58,480 bases of DNA from positions 1 to 58,480 of the forward strand of contig JAOEKQ010000009.1 of NCBI GenBank assembly GCA_028379895.1, written 5' to 3'. The DNA comes from Burkholderiales bacterium (GTDB taxonomy: Bacteria > Pseudomonadota > Gammaproteobacteria > Burkholderiales > Eutrophovitaceae). Each line of letters starts with the position of its first letter. Position 1 is the stretch's first letter. The position numbers and the translations under genes were made by a program. This document shows, piece after piece, positions 46,976 through 58,254 of this stretch. The notes under the pieces are model-generated. The model did no database searches. It was not told where the DNA came from and worked only from the letters and a program-made list of their open reading frames with translations.

Positions 46976-47911
46976 ATGAATAGCAAAATTATCAGAGAGA
47001 CAGGGGTTGAAAAAACAGCGAGGAATCCTATAAAAATAGTACCCGTCGAGCCGATTAAGAAGCCTGATTGGATTCGAATAAAACTACATACGAGTACTAA
47101 ATTTCAAGACGTTAAAGCAAAACTTCGTAAGAGCGCTCTGCACACTGTTTGCGAGGAGGCTACATGCCCGAATATTGGTGAATGTTTTTCTAAAGGTACG
47201 GCCACATTTATGATTCTTGGTGATCTATGTACCCGCCGATGTCCATTCTGTGATGTAGCACACGGCCGACCTAACGGTGTTGATGAGGCTGAGCCCGAGA
47301 GGTTAGCCAATACAATAAAGGATATGGATCTGAAGTATGTAGTCATAACGAGTGTTGATCGAGATGACCTGAGAGATGGGGGTGCGACTCACTTTGCCGA
47401 TTGTATTAAAGCTATACGCGCTGTTTCACCAAATATCAGAGTCGAAATTCTCACCCCGGATTTTAGAGGGAGACTAGACACTGCTATTAACCTACTAAGT
47501 TCGGAACTTCCGGATGTCATGAATCATAACTTAGAGACAGTCCCGCGCCTATACAAGCAAGCCAGACCTGGAGCAGACTATCAACATTCTTTAGACCTAC
47601 TCCATAAATTTAAAAAAATAAACCCGAAGGTGATTACTAAATCTGGTGTGATGGTGGGGCTAGGTGAGTCTGATTCGGAAATTGAAGAGGTTCTGCACGA
47701 CTTAAAGAAACATGAAGTAGACATGGTCACGATTGGACAATACTTACAGCCGACAAAAGGCCACTTACCGGTTCATCGCTACGTGCACCCTGATCAATTT
47801 CAGCGATTCGAAGCAATAGGACTTTCCATTGGATTTAAACATGTGGCATCAGGCCCATTAGTTCGGTCTTCTTATCACGCGGATGAACAAGCTGGGTCAA
47901 GCCTCACTTAA
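46976..47911 (+). CDS. lipA: Lipoyl synthase
   Basis: LipA (311 aa) is a radical-SAM enzyme that adds two sulphurs to octanoyl-protein. The auxiliary cluster motif is [12 protein letters not shown], and the SAM cluster motif is [42 protein letters not shown] and the C-terminal [13 protein letters not shown] are standard. Its 3' end overlaps the convergent GT9 gene by 8 bases with no terminator visible between them. Confidence 0.97.
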   Translation: MNSKIIRETGVEKTARNPIKIVPVEPIKKPDWIRIKLHTSTKFQDVKAKLRKSALHTVCEEATCPNIGECFSKGTATFMILGDLCTRRCPFCDVAHGRPNGVDEAEPERLANTIKDMDLKYVVITSVDRDDLRDGGATHFADCIKAIRAVSPNIRVEILTPDFRGRLDTAINLLSSELPDVMNHNLETVPRLYKQARPGADYQHSLDLLHKFKKINPKVITKSGVMVGLGESDSEIEEVLHDLKKHEVDMVTIGQYLQPTKGHLPVHRYVHPDQFQRFEAIGLSIGFKHVASGPLVRSSYHADEQAGSSLT

Positions 47912-48965
47912 AATTACTGAGCATGGCGCTCGTGATTTGCTCTGAACCCAGTTGACTAAGACAATCACTCCCGCTGTTCACATGTCGATGACAGCCCTCC
48001 TGAAGACAAGGAACGCAATTTCCAGAACCTTGGACCAACGTCACATTGCTCAAGGACTGAGATCCTATCTGTGCCCAAGGACTAACCTCACATACATGTC
48101 CAGCAGGCCATGGTCCCCAAACCAATGGACTTGAAGGACCAAAAATCGCGATAGTCGGCGTGCCTGTTGCCGCGGCCATATGCGTCACAGCAGTATCTGT
48201 CCCAACATAACAGCCCGACGAGTAAATTAGTCGAACTAGTTCATCAATTTTGGCCCGATTCAACAGATTGAGTACTCCATTGTCATTAAGATTAAGTTGG
48301 CTTAACACTTCAGAATGCGGTTCATCAAAAAGTCCTGATAAGACGACCCCAATGTCATGATCAAGACATGCCTGAATTAACTCTTTCCAACGATAAATTG
48401 GCCACTCTTTATAGCGAAACTTTGGGGTTAAATGCATCACTACGTAGCGATTTTTAAATTGCCACTGATTGAATTCGTCAGCATAATGATCTCTTTCCAT
48501 TAAATGCTCGGGGATCTGTGGCGCGATTTTGTGTTTGCCTAATAAACTTGCGATGATATCGCGGTACATCACTAACGTATGACGTCCAATTCCATCAAAC
48601 TCCACCACACTATGCAGTAGGCACCTCTTCCATGCGGATTGCTTACGACTGACTATGGTTCCATAACGTTTCTTACCAAATAACCAGGAATAGAGTGTCG
48701 GCCTATCGCCTGGCAATAACGATATGGCGATTTTGTACTGCCGATAATGTTGGTATATAAACTTAAGATGTTCCGCTAGACTAGTTCTCTCGGCAATAGA
48801 AATCACATTATCTACTTCCGGAGAAGACAATAGCCCGGACTCAGTGCCACGAAATACCAACGCATCCAGTTGAGCATCAGGATAACGAGCTCTTAGTGCA
48901 TGAATCGCCGACGTCGCCAAAAAAACATCGCCTACCCGTCGCGTACAAATAACTAAGATTTTCAA
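47904..48965 (-). CDS. Family 9 glycosyltransferase (heptosyltransferase-like)
   Basis: A 353-residue GT9 enzyme. [20 protein letters not shown] is the GT9 start, [18 protein letters not shown] the domain link, and [20 protein letters not shown] with [18 protein letters not shown] the sugar-nucleotide site. These resemble RfaF/RfaQ-type heptosyltransferases of the LPS core. A Cys-rich segment ([20 protein letters not shown]) near the C-terminus is also seen in RfaQ-like members. Exact acceptor unknown. It is the last gene of a minus-strand run of four transferases. Confidence 0.85.
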   Translation of the reverse strand: MKILVICTRRVGDVFLATSAIHALRARYPDAQLDALVFRGTESGLLSSPEVDNVISIAERTSLAEHLKFIYQHYRQYKIAISLLPGDRPTLYSWLFGKKRYGTIVSRKQSAWKRCLLHSVVEFDGIGRHTLVMYRDIIASLLGKHKIAPQIPEHLMERDHYADEFNQWQFKNRYVVMHLTPKFRYKEWPIYRWKELIQACLDHDIGVVLSGLFDEPHSEVLSQLNLNDNGVLNLLNRAKIDELVRLIYSSGCYVGTDTAVTHMAAATGTPTIAIFGPSSPLVWGPWPAGHVCEVSPWAQIGSQSLSNVTLVQGSGNCVPCLQEGCHRHVNSGSDCLSQLGSEQITSAMLSNFK

Positions 48966-48997
48966 TCAAATTTCTCCCAAAAGAGCACTTTCAATCT

Positions 48998-49813
48998 TTA
49001 ACAGTCTATTTGTCTAAGGCCAACGTTCGCCTCTATACGACCCGAGCTCATTATGGCCCTCAGCATCTGACTATTTCGCTCCAGACCACCTCGGTCATTC
49101 TCTGGATGCCATAGGTGTAAAGTTGGTGTAGCTTGTCTGGCATTTTTATGCTTCACCCCACTTTTCAAAAGGCGCACAACCAAATCTGAGTCTTCTAGAC
49201 CCCAGCCTCTATATTGTTCATCAAAACCATTGACCCCAAACAAATCAGACTTCCAGGACGAAAAATTACAAGTCTTGACGCCCTCCCAACGTTTAGGCGA
49301 TGATTTTCTATAGGGCATGAGCCAAACAGATGAGAATAGTGGTAGTACTCGGTTAATGTCTCTAGCACAATAATGTCTGAGTATTGTCCAAGTATCCCAA
49401 TGGCCTAATCCAGCGGCCTTCGTCAATATATCCTGAGTCAGCTTCCGACTTAAAAGCACTCGACTGCCCGATAAAAAATAGCCCTTTTCGGCTAATTTTT
49501 TGTGATTCACCACAAAGTTTGCTCGCGGAATACAGTCGCCATCAGTAAAAATTAAATACTCACCTTGCGAAGCCTTTATAGCCTTATTCCGTATTGCGGC
49601 AGCCCTGAATCCAAGGTCCTCATGCCAAACATGTGATATTTCAAAAGGTGCCTCTAAACTGAGTCGCGAAATAATATCTCTAGTCTGCTGGTCTGATCCG
49701 TCATCGGCGACAACAAGATCAAAATCAATATCTTTCTGCAAAAAAAATCCTCGAACGACAGAATCAAGAGCGTCAGGACGATTGTAAGTGGTAACGATAA
49801 CTGTCGTTTTCAA
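48998..49813 (-). CDS. Family 2 glycosyltransferase with galactosyltransferase-type C-terminus
   Basis: A 271-residue GT2 enzyme. MKTTVIVTTYNRPDALDSVV and LVVADDGSDQQTRDI make up the nucleotide-binding half, with YLIFTDGDCIPRANFVVNHK (DGD as the DxD-type metal site). The C-terminal GVNGFDEQYRGWGLEDSDLV block is the Glyco_transf_7C region that picks the acceptor. Likely an LPS core or O-chain sugar transferase; specificity unknown. It overlaps its upstream neighbour by 4 bases. Confidence 0.87.
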   Translation of the reverse strand: MKTTVIVTTYNRPDALDSVVRGFFLQKDIDFDLVVADDGSDQQTRDIISRLSLEAPFEISHVWHEDLGFRAAAIRNKAIKASQGEYLIFTDGDCIPRANFVVNHKKLAEKGYFLSGSRVLLSRKLTQDILTKAAGLGHWDTWTILRHYCARDINRVLPLFSSVWLMPYRKSSPKRWEGVKTCNFSSWKSDLFGVNGFDEQYRGWGLEDSDLVVRLLKSGVKHKNARQATPTLHLWHPENDRGGLERNSQMLRAIMSSGRIEANVGLRQIDC

Positions 49814-50619
49814 CGTTTTAATTTATTTAAGTAATAAAGTTTGACATACTTGTAGTAGGCGCCTTCTGCATTAGAGACAGCGAGAAAAAATCCCTCAGCC
49901 CCATCTAAAAATCCATATTTTATAACGTATGTCTTTAAAAAAGCGCCTAAGCCATGGATAACTGCCCGGAGCAAGCCGCCCTGTTGACTTTGACTTGCGA
50001 GCTGCTGAGCACCCAAGGTCGAATAACGATTCATCTTATCAAGGACATCATCTGGGGAGTGAAATGAATCGTGAAATAAATAACCATTCAATCGCTTAGA
50101 TTGTCCTTTATAAAGCAATCTCTCGTGCACAAGACTGTCACTAAATCGAGCGGCTCCATTACGAAACAATCTTGGTACGAAGTCTGGAAACCAACCCGAG
50201 TGACGCATTTGCTTCCCACAATATTTTGAAAGTCTAGATAATTCGTAAACATCCTCTGCGTGCGATATGCTCGTTATCCGTAATATCTCAGACACCAGCT
50301 CCTCACTCACAAATTCATCCGAGTCTATCGACAAAATCCAATCTGACTGAGCGAGTCCAATGGCTTCGTTTTTTTGTGGACCAAACCCGCGCCATTCGGC
50401 CGTATGGAATTTCGCGCCTTTTTTTTGTGCGATCTGAGAAGTTTGATCGCTACTACCACTATCTAATATGATAATTTCTGAGGTCCACTTCAAGGCATCG
50501 AGGCAAGCCTCTAGCGTCCTATCAGCATTTTTAGTAATGATCACTGCAGAGATAGTTTGCCGACCAGCCGCCCCGTTTTTACTCTTCTTATCTATCACTT
50601 CATCGTCAGTCATCGCCAA
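49810..50619 (-). CDS. Family 2 glycosyltransferase (WaaE/KdtX-like)
   Basis: A 269-residue GT2 enzyme. TISAVIITKNADRTLEACLD, SEIIILDSGSSDQTSQIAQK and WRGFGPQKNEAIGLAQSDWI with DWILSIDSDEFVS match the WaaE/KdtX (beta-1,4-glucosyltransferase) group, which puts a glucose on the inner-core heptose. The C-terminal GLGAFLKTYVIKYGFLDGAE block is also typical. Specificity is inferred from family resemblance and from its LPS-cluster location. Confidence 0.87.
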   Translation of the reverse strand: MAMTDDEVIDKKSKNGAAGRQTISAVIITKNADRTLEACLDALKWTSEIIILDSGSSDQTSQIAQKKGAKFHTAEWRGFGPQKNEAIGLAQSDWILSIDSDEFVSEELVSEILRITSISHAEDVYELSRLSKYCGKQMRHSGWFPDFVPRLFRNGAARFSDSLVHERLLYKGQSKRLNGYLFHDSFHSPDDVLDKMNRYSTLGAQQLASQSQQGGLLRAVIHGLGAFLKTYVIKYGFLDGAEGFFLAVSNAEGAYYKYVKLYYLNKLKR

Positions 50620-51428
50620 ACAAAATCACCACTTTGCCTTAATCCATGGATAGTCATATTAAAAGCCTGTTTTTCGGTCTTCCTCCAGAAAGATTCATTT
50701 TTCTTTCTTCTAAAACGTCTTATTTTTCTCTCGAACCAATTCATACCCAACATCTTGTAGTTCTGTCGATTGCCAAGAGCCTGGGACATGGCTAGGCCTT
50801 TTTCTTTTTTCATCTGATCTTGCGTAACCGAGCCAAAATGATGAAACCATACCGCCCCAGTTATCGCCGTTGGAATTCGCGCCTTTTCAAGCTCATTAAA
50901 AAAAATTGTATCCTCGTAACCTAACAATCGAGGTTTGGGAGTGAAATACCCTATATTCTCCCAAACACTTTTATGAACAGCCAAGCAAACAGCATGCTTT
51001 GCCCCTAAGCGCGCTACACCGGACATACGTCGCTCTGCCTCTTGAGCAAACTCTTGAAAATGATAATCCAAAGGACCCTCAATCATCGCTGGGCTGATTA
51101 CTTTAACGTCGAGCTCTTGCGCGGACTCAATCAATCTCTCAGCCCAATCCTGAGTCACCAGAACATCATTATTCATAATAATAGTCCACTCGGCCTGCTG
51201 CGCCAAAGCCCCTTGATTCCATGCAATACCGCACCCAAGGTTATATTTATTGTATATAACCTCCCCAAACGGCTGTGTTTTCAAATACTCTCGGGTCCCA
51301 TCATGGCTGCCATTGTCCACAACAATCACTCGACTCATGGGTGTTCCTGAAGAAATCAAACTGCTAACACATTGTTTTGTGAACTCAACGGAGTTATAGC
51401 ACGCAAAAGTAATTGAGTAATCATGCAT
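50610..51428 (-). CDS. Family 2 glycosyltransferase
   Basis: A 272-residue GT2 enzyme: DYSITFACYNSVEFTKQCVS and VIVVDNGSHDGTREYLKTQP are the nucleotide-binding half, and EWTIIMNNDVLVTQDWAERL carries NND as the metal site. LGYEDTIFFNELEKARIPTA is the acceptor-side block. The C-terminus is rich in Lys/Arg, as for a peripheral membrane protein. First gene of the minus-strand LPS run. Sugar specificity unknown. Confidence 0.85.
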   Translation of the reverse strand: MHDYSITFACYNSVEFTKQCVSSLISSGTPMSRVIVVDNGSHDGTREYLKTQPFGEVIYNKYNLGCGIAWNQGALAQQAEWTIIMNNDVLVTQDWAERLIESAQELDVKVISPAMIEGPLDYHFQEFAQEAERRMSGVARLGAKHAVCLAVHKSVWENIGYFTPKPRLLGYEDTIFFNELEKARIPTAITGAVWFHHFGSVTQDQMKKEKGLAMSQALGNRQNYKMLGMNWFERKIRRFRRKKNESFWRKTEKQAFNMTIHGLRQSGDFVWR

Positions 51429-51516
51429 ATTTTTACACCGACCTTTTGTAAAAGCATCTATTAGAGTAGAGTTTGGTTAAAGACCACATCTTTATTAATA
51501 GTCTAAGCCCTATAGC

Positions 51517-52380
51517 GTGCCTGAACGTAAAATTTACGATTGTTTTTGTTTTTTCAACGAGGAAATGTTGCTGCAACTGCGCATGGATACGCTCTGGGAT
51601 TACGTTGATTACTTTGTTATCTCTGAGGCTGCTTACACTCATAAAGGACTATCAAGAAAAACCGTCTTCGACATTAGTAAATTTGAGAAGTATAAATCGA
51701 AAATTCGTTATCAGAGATTGGAAACACGCCCACCTGGAGAAAATGAATTTTGGAAAAACGAAAACTATATCCGAAATAATATCATTACAGGGCTGTTCGA
51801 CTCGAGGCCAGACGACCTAATACTAATATCCGACCTTGATGAAATACCAAAACCAAGCAAGATAACCTTGTACGACCCACAATTCCTGCGTGGTGATTTT
51901 CTTCAAAATTACTATAGCTACTATCTGAACAATCTATGGATAAAAAACATAAATGTCGCACATTCGGATGGGGTTATTTGGAAAGGGTCAAAAATAACGA
52001 CCATTCATCATTTCGAAAATTTTTTCCACGCTAACGCAACAAGCGTCAGGAGTTACAAGTCGAATGGCCCACTACGATCTTTAAAAAGAGCTTGGTTTAA
52101 TAGGCGACGAGTTCAAGACATCCCTGATGGAGGATGGCACTTTACTTGGGTTCTAGCGCTCGAAGATATAATTCGTAAGATGGATAGTACCGCCCACACC
52201 TTTGACGACCCAAGATTCAAAGACAAAGCATTTTTAGAAAAAATAATAAAATCTAACAGAGATTTTCAAGATCCCGCCAAATGCTATTTAGCGATGGAGA
52301 TCGATGACTCATTCCCCGAGCCCTTGAGACGACATCCGGAAAAATATGAGAAATTTCTAATGCCCCCATCAATCAGCTGA
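51517..52380 (+). CDS. Family 17 glycosyltransferase (N-acetylglucosaminyltransferase-like)
   Basis: A 287-residue protein of the GT17 type. The N-terminus KIYDCFCFFNEEMLLQLRMD, the VDYFVISEAAYTHKG block and the DDLILISDLDEIPKPSKIT region (with SDLDE as the metal site) are those of the family. The eukaryotic members are beta-1,4-mannosyl-glycoprotein GlcNAc transferases; bacterial members often sit in LPS or capsule loci with unknown acceptors. It starts at a GTG, reads opposite to both neighbours, and is separated from the minus-strand run by an 88-base divergent region. Confidence 0.85.
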   Translation: MPERKIYDCFCFFNEEMLLQLRMDTLWDYVDYFVISEAAYTHKGLSRKTVFDISKFEKYKSKIRYQRLETRPPGENEFWKNENYIRNNIITGLFDSRPDDLILISDLDEIPKPSKITLYDPQFLRGDFLQNYYSYYLNNLWIKNINVAHSDGVIWKGSKITTIHHFENFFHANATSVRSYKSNGPLRSLKRAWFNRRRVQDIPDGGWHFTWVLALEDIIRKMDSTAHTFDDPRFKDKAFLEKIIKSNRDFQDPAKCYLAMEIDDSFPEPLRRHPEKYEKFLMPPSIS

Positions 52381-52408
52381 AAAAATCAATAAGTACCTTT
52401 GTAAACCA

Positions 52409-53164
52409 TCAATATTGACGCAACACTCGCCATAGAATACCTTTCAAAGAATGCCAAGCAGGAAAGTTAGAGTGCCGATAACTCCACCGACGCGAGGTCG
52501 CTCTCAGACGGCTTTTGACCCTCATCCAAGAGTCAATTCGCTTCTCAAATAATTCACCTCCATACTTAGGATATCGATTAGATTCGGGATGCGAGAAAGT
52601 ATAAATATCATTCTTAAATTCCTTCGATCTGATTACGTACATTTGGTCCGAAAATCCGTACCCATAAGCAAAGGTTTCCTCCAAAAAAATCGCATCTTTA
52701 TCTACCTCACTGAATTTGAGGTCCCACGCAAGATTAACAACAGAAACTTCATCCCGTGCTCGTAGCAGCTCGATCGCAGTATCAAACCAGGTGAGGGGCA
52801 CACCATCTTGCACAGTTGAATCGCCAGAAAAGTGAGCTAAATACTCGGTGTTACATAAATAAATAGAGACTAATTCAGCGATAGAGTAGTAATACCCTAC
52901 CCCTAAATGCTCTCTATTCATTTTAAAAAAATCTAGAGCAACCGTGGCATAGTCGTCAACGAATACGTAGTCATCTAGAACTCCGTCATGGATCAGTTGG
53001 TCTGCGTAACGAGCAACCTCTGTTGGACGATCAACATTATTAATTAAAAGTAGACGTTTTGAGGCAGTTCGGCCGAGACCGAGCATCACTTTTTTGATAA
53101 ATCCTTTTTTTAGTATGAATCTCCAATCTTTCTCCCACACCTTGGTCTCGACTGTAAGTGACAT
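52409..53164 (-). CDS. Unassigned transferase-like protein in LPS cluster
   Basis: A 251-residue protein I cannot place in a named family. The middle resembles a GT-A glycosyltransferase in outline: KRLLLINNVDRPTEVARYAD, DYVFVDDYATVALDFFKM, then EYLAHFSGDSTVQDGVPLTW, where GD is where a DxD-like site would be. Three Trp-rich blocks lie near the ends. The N-terminus SLTVETKVWEKDWRFILKKG looks like a genuine start and has GAGG eight bases before the ATG at 53164; the frame is open to 53218. It converges with the GT17 gene. Role in LPS or capsule assembly is inferred from position only. Confidence 0.7.
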   Translation of the reverse strand: MSLTVETKVWEKDWRFILKKGFIKKVMLGLGRTASKRLLLINNVDRPTEVARYADQLIHDGVLDDYVFVDDYATVALDFFKMNREHLGVGYYYSIAELVSIYLCNTEYLAHFSGDSTVQDGVPLTWFDTAIELLRARDEVSVVNLAWDLKFSEVDKDAIFLEETFAYGYGFSDQMYVIRSKEFKNDIYTFSHPESNRYPKYGGELFEKRIDSWMRVKSRLRATSRRWSYRHSNFPAWHSLKGILWRVLRQY

Positions 53165-53278
53165 CTTTAAATCCTCATTGCAACCAGATCTATCTGGGTT
53201 ATATTTCATATTAAGCAATTGATTGCCCTCGGAGTAAAATGAGGGAAATTATTAACGAAATTACATAAGTAATTAACC

Positions 53279-54241
53279 GTGAACGCGCCAAAGCGAATAC
53301 TCATCGTAAAAACTTCCTCACTGGGTGACCTTATCCATAACTTTCCAATGGTCTCGGATATTGGCACTCAATTCCCGACTTGTAAAATTGATTGGCTTGT
53401 TGAGGAAAACTACATACCGCTAGTTAGATTACACCTTGGGGTCGAGCGCATTATCCCCATCGCACTGCGCCGGTGGCGAAAATCAATATTTTCAGCTTCA
53501 ACGTGGACGGAAATAAAAGATTGTATTTTTCAAATTAGAAAGTATCGATACGATTTAATCATTGACTCACAGGGCCTATTAAAGAGTGCGGTGTTTGCGT
53601 TATTAGCAAAAGGACTCAGTTGTGGATTCGGACCTCGTTACTCCAGGGAAAAGCTGGCAGGGATGACTTACAACCTCAAGATCAGCGTGAGTCGAGAACA
53701 ACACATGCTAAACCGGTGTCGGCAATTAGCGTCACTGGCTTTAAAGTATCCATTAGCTAACGATTCAGATTATGGCCTAATCAAACAGAATAGCTCGGTT
53801 TTAAAGAGAAAAAATGTAATTATTTTTTGCTCCTCGGCTCAATCCAAAAAATTATGGCCTACAGCGGACTGGATACGGGTTTGTAACTATCTAAGATCAA
53901 ACGATTTTAACTGTCAATTTACGTGGGGTAGCCCTGACGAAAAAAGAGCTTGCGAACACATCATATCGTTATCTGCCGGAGAACTATTAGTCAAGATGCC
54001 CATAGACGACTTAGCAATGCTAATTAGCCAATCTTGCTTAGTAGTTGGACTAGACACTGGACTTTTGCATCTTGCTGCAGCACTCGAAGTACCCTCAATT
54101 GCTATTTTTGGTGCTTCTGACCCACTGAAAACTGGTCCTCGGGGGAGCGGGGTCATCAAGATATGTGGCTCGAAGAACCGCTTCCCAACTGCGGAAGAGG
54201 TTAAAGCAAACATAAACAATGTTATAGAAACGATAAATTAA
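53279..54241 (+). CDS. waaC: LPS heptosyltransferase I
   Basis: WaaC (320 aa) is a GT9 enzyme that adds the first heptose to Kdo2-lipid A. RILIVKTSSLGDLIHNFPMV is the characteristic start, IDSQGLLKSAVFALLAKG and YSREKLAGMTYNLKI are WaaC-like, and VVGLDTGLLHLAAALEVPSI with AIFGASDPLKTGP forms the ADP-heptose site. It begins at a GTG and ends with the stop overlapping the waaA ATG (54241), consistent with a coupled pair. Confidence 0.94.
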   Translation: MNAPKRILIVKTSSLGDLIHNFPMVSDIGTQFPTCKIDWLVEENYIPLVRLHLGVERIIPIALRRWRKSIFSASTWTEIKDCIFQIRKYRYDLIIDSQGLLKSAVFALLAKGLSCGFGPRYSREKLAGMTYNLKISVSREQHMLNRCRQLASLALKYPLANDSDYGLIKQNSSVLKRKNVIIFCSSAQSKKLWPTADWIRVCNYLRSNDFNCQFTWGSPDEKRACEHIISLSAGELLVKMPIDDLAMLISQSCLVVGLDTGLLHLAAALEVPSIAIFGASDPLKTGPRGSGVIKICGSKNRFPTAEEVKANINNVIETIN

Positions 54242-55506
54242 TGTTCCTGCTATACAAAATTCTGAGTTGGACAATATTGCCGTTCTTAGTTGGGAGGTTA
54301 ATTACTAGGAGTCGCAAAGAGCCTAGTTATCGGAGACACATGTTGGAACGATTCGGGCTATCGAACCAACAGTCATTAGTACCGGCAATTTGGATACACG
54401 CTGTATCTATTGGTGAAGTGCTTGCATGCCAGGGCCTAATTGAACGCATGGGCCGTCGGTTCACAGAATTTGACATACTTATAACTTGCACTACACCCGG
54501 AGGGCGGGAAACTACAAAAGCCTTCACTTCAAAAAAGATACGCGTTTCCTACCTACCTTTCGATATCAACCCATTTATTTCTAACTTCATAAAGAACAAT
54601 AAACCGGTGTGTCTTTTAGTGATGGAGACAGAAATCTGGCCAACACTTTTTGAGCGATGCTCAAAACACTCTATTCCCATTTTCATATTGAACGCTCGAT
54701 TATCCAAAAAATCCATGCAAGGCTACCTCAAAGTGAGGCGGCTAACTTCTCTCACTATGGAAAAAGTTAGCGGCGTACTATCACAAACAGAGGAGGATGC
54801 TGCGCGACTGAAGCGAATTGGAGGACAAGAAGTAATCGTCACCGGTAATCTCAAATTCGACCGGAAAGCCACACCAGATCAACTCAAACTTGGACATAGT
54901 TTAAGACAATTATTTGGCGAAAAGCGACACATCATCGTTGCGGCCAGTACGCACGAAGGAGAGGAAATCGCAATAATCAATAGCTTTATATCTCAGTGTT
55001 CCCAGGACTATCTACTGGTGCTTGTACCAAGACATGAGAGGCGTTTCCCGGACGTTATGACACTCATTAAAAGTAAAAATATGTCATTCGTTCGGCGCAG
55101 CGATAACAGACCAGTACCCGCAAATTGTCGCATCGTATTAGGGGATTCTATGGGAGAGATGTATAGCTATTATGCTTGCTCTGACCTTGTAATTATGGGA
55201 GGTAGTTTTATCACCAATGGGGGACAGAATCCCCTAGAGGCGTTATCGATTGGTAAGCATGTTATCACCGGACCCTCCACCTTTAACTTTAGTCAGATCG
55301 TAAAAAAAGGTGTTGCCGCAAAGGTCATTCACTCAGCAGACAACAGCGACTCAGCCATGCTACTGGTAGGCAAGTTATTACCGAGTCTAAAAAAACCAAA
55401 CGCTAGCCATGACGCTCCCATCCAATTCGTCAATCAAAACGTTGGCGCACTCCAAAAGACCGTCAATTATTTGGAAAAACAGATGAATACCTGGCGAAAA
55501 TATTAA
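54241..55506 (+). CDS. waaA: 3-deoxy-D-manno-octulosonic acid (Kdo) transferase
   Basis: WaaA (421 aa) adds Kdo to lipid IVA. After one N-terminal membrane segment (MFLLYKILSWTILPFLVGRL), IWIHAVSIGEVLACQGLIER carries the catalytic Glu region, LVMETEIWPTLFERC follows, and the C-terminal half has LVLVPRHERRFPDVMTLI and MGGSFITNGGQNPLEALSIG, the CMP-Kdo site. Mono- or bifunctionality cannot be told from sequence by eye. It directly overlaps waaC. Confidence 0.96.
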   Translation: MFLLYKILSWTILPFLVGRLITRSRKEPSYRRHMLERFGLSNQQSLVPAIWIHAVSIGEVLACQGLIERMGRRFTEFDILITCTTPGGRETTKAFTSKKIRVSYLPFDINPFISNFIKNNKPVCLLVMETEIWPTLFERCSKHSIPIFILNARLSKKSMQGYLKVRRLTSLTMEKVSGVLSQTEEDAARLKRIGGQEVIVTGNLKFDRKATPDQLKLGHSLRQLFGEKRHIIVAASTHEGEEIAIINSFISQCSQDYLLVLVPRHERRFPDVMTLIKSKNMSFVRRSDNRPVPANCRIVLGDSMGEMYSYYACSDLVIMGGSFITNGGQNPLEALSIGKHVITGPSTFNFSQIVKKGVAAKVIHSADNSDSAMLLVGKLLPSLKKPNASHDAPIQFVNQNVGALQKTVNYLEKQMNTWRKY

Positions 55507-55517
55507 ATTATCGTATT

Positions 55518-56081
55518 TCAGATCGTTAGTAACACATCAACTTTTAGATCGTGTGCCTCGCGAGGTACGTCGGGAACGATTTGAATAGGGAAGACGGGAG
55601 CCACCGTAACTGACGATTTAGGCAAACTGGACATTGCAGAATCATAATAGCCCCCACCGTATCCCAGTCTAAACCCTTGCTTAGAGAAAGCAACGCCGGG
55701 AACAACCATAAAATCTATTTTAGAATAATCTACAAGTTGACTTTTTTCTGGATCAGGCTCAGGAATACCCCAACGTCCACTCAAAAGCTCGTTAACATTA
55801 CCGCTAAAAGTACGAAAGGAAAGTAAACGACTAGAACACTCAATTTTTGGAAGTACAATTTTTTTACCAAGCCGCAATGACTCATTAATCACTATATCTG
55901 TCTGAAACTCACTCCCAAATGATACATAAGCTGCTACGACTCTAGATTGCTTAAAAGAATTCATGCTTAAAATGCGATCAGAAATAGCTTCAGAAATCCC
56001 GATACGGTAGGCTACAGCTAAACCATCACGCTTTTCTAAAATCAATTTTCTTAATTGTATTTTTTGTTGCTTTATATCCAT
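55518..56081 (-). CDS. 5-formyltetrahydrofolate cyclo-ligase
   Basis: A 187-residue member of the 5-FTHF cyclo-ligase family (YgfA/FAU1), which converts 5-formyl-THF to 5,10-methenyl-THF using ATP. QQKIQLRKLILEKRDGLAVA is the N-terminal basic stretch, LGKKIVLPKIECSSRLLSFR the middle, and FSKQGFRLGYGGGYYDSAMS the diagnostic ATP/folate loop. In many proteobacteria 6S RNA lies upstream of this gene; I do not see an obvious 6S-like structure in the 212 bases before thiC. Confidence 0.93.
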   Translation of the reverse strand: MDIKQQKIQLRKLILEKRDGLAVAYRIGISEAISDRILSMNSFKQSRVVAAYVSFGSEFQTDIVINESLRLGKKIVLPKIECSSRLLSFRTFSGNVNELLSGRWGIPEPDPEKSQLVDYSKIDFMVVPGVAFSKQGFRLGYGGGYYDSAMSSLPKSSVTVAPVFPIQIVPDVPREAHDLKVDVLLTI

Positions 56082-56185
56082 GAGAGCTTATCGAGTATTG
56101 AGCGAGATCAAAACCATAGATAATGATTATCCAAAGGTATTTATATTAAAAAAACGATCTTACTGACGTTATTGAAGAGTAATGA

Positions 56186-58168
<1,983 letters not shown>

Positions 58169-58254
58169 CCTGTTTTGCGGAGCAATATTGGTCATACGCG
58201 CTAGGCAATTAGACGCGTAGTCAGATAGGCTAACGATTAGGTATTGAACTCCAT

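Noticed and set aside
47904..55506. LPS glycosyltransferase cluster as a mobile island
   Set aside because: No integrase, insertion sequence, direct repeats or flanking tRNA were seen; waaA and waaC are core genes. Only the two convergent genes inside look variable.
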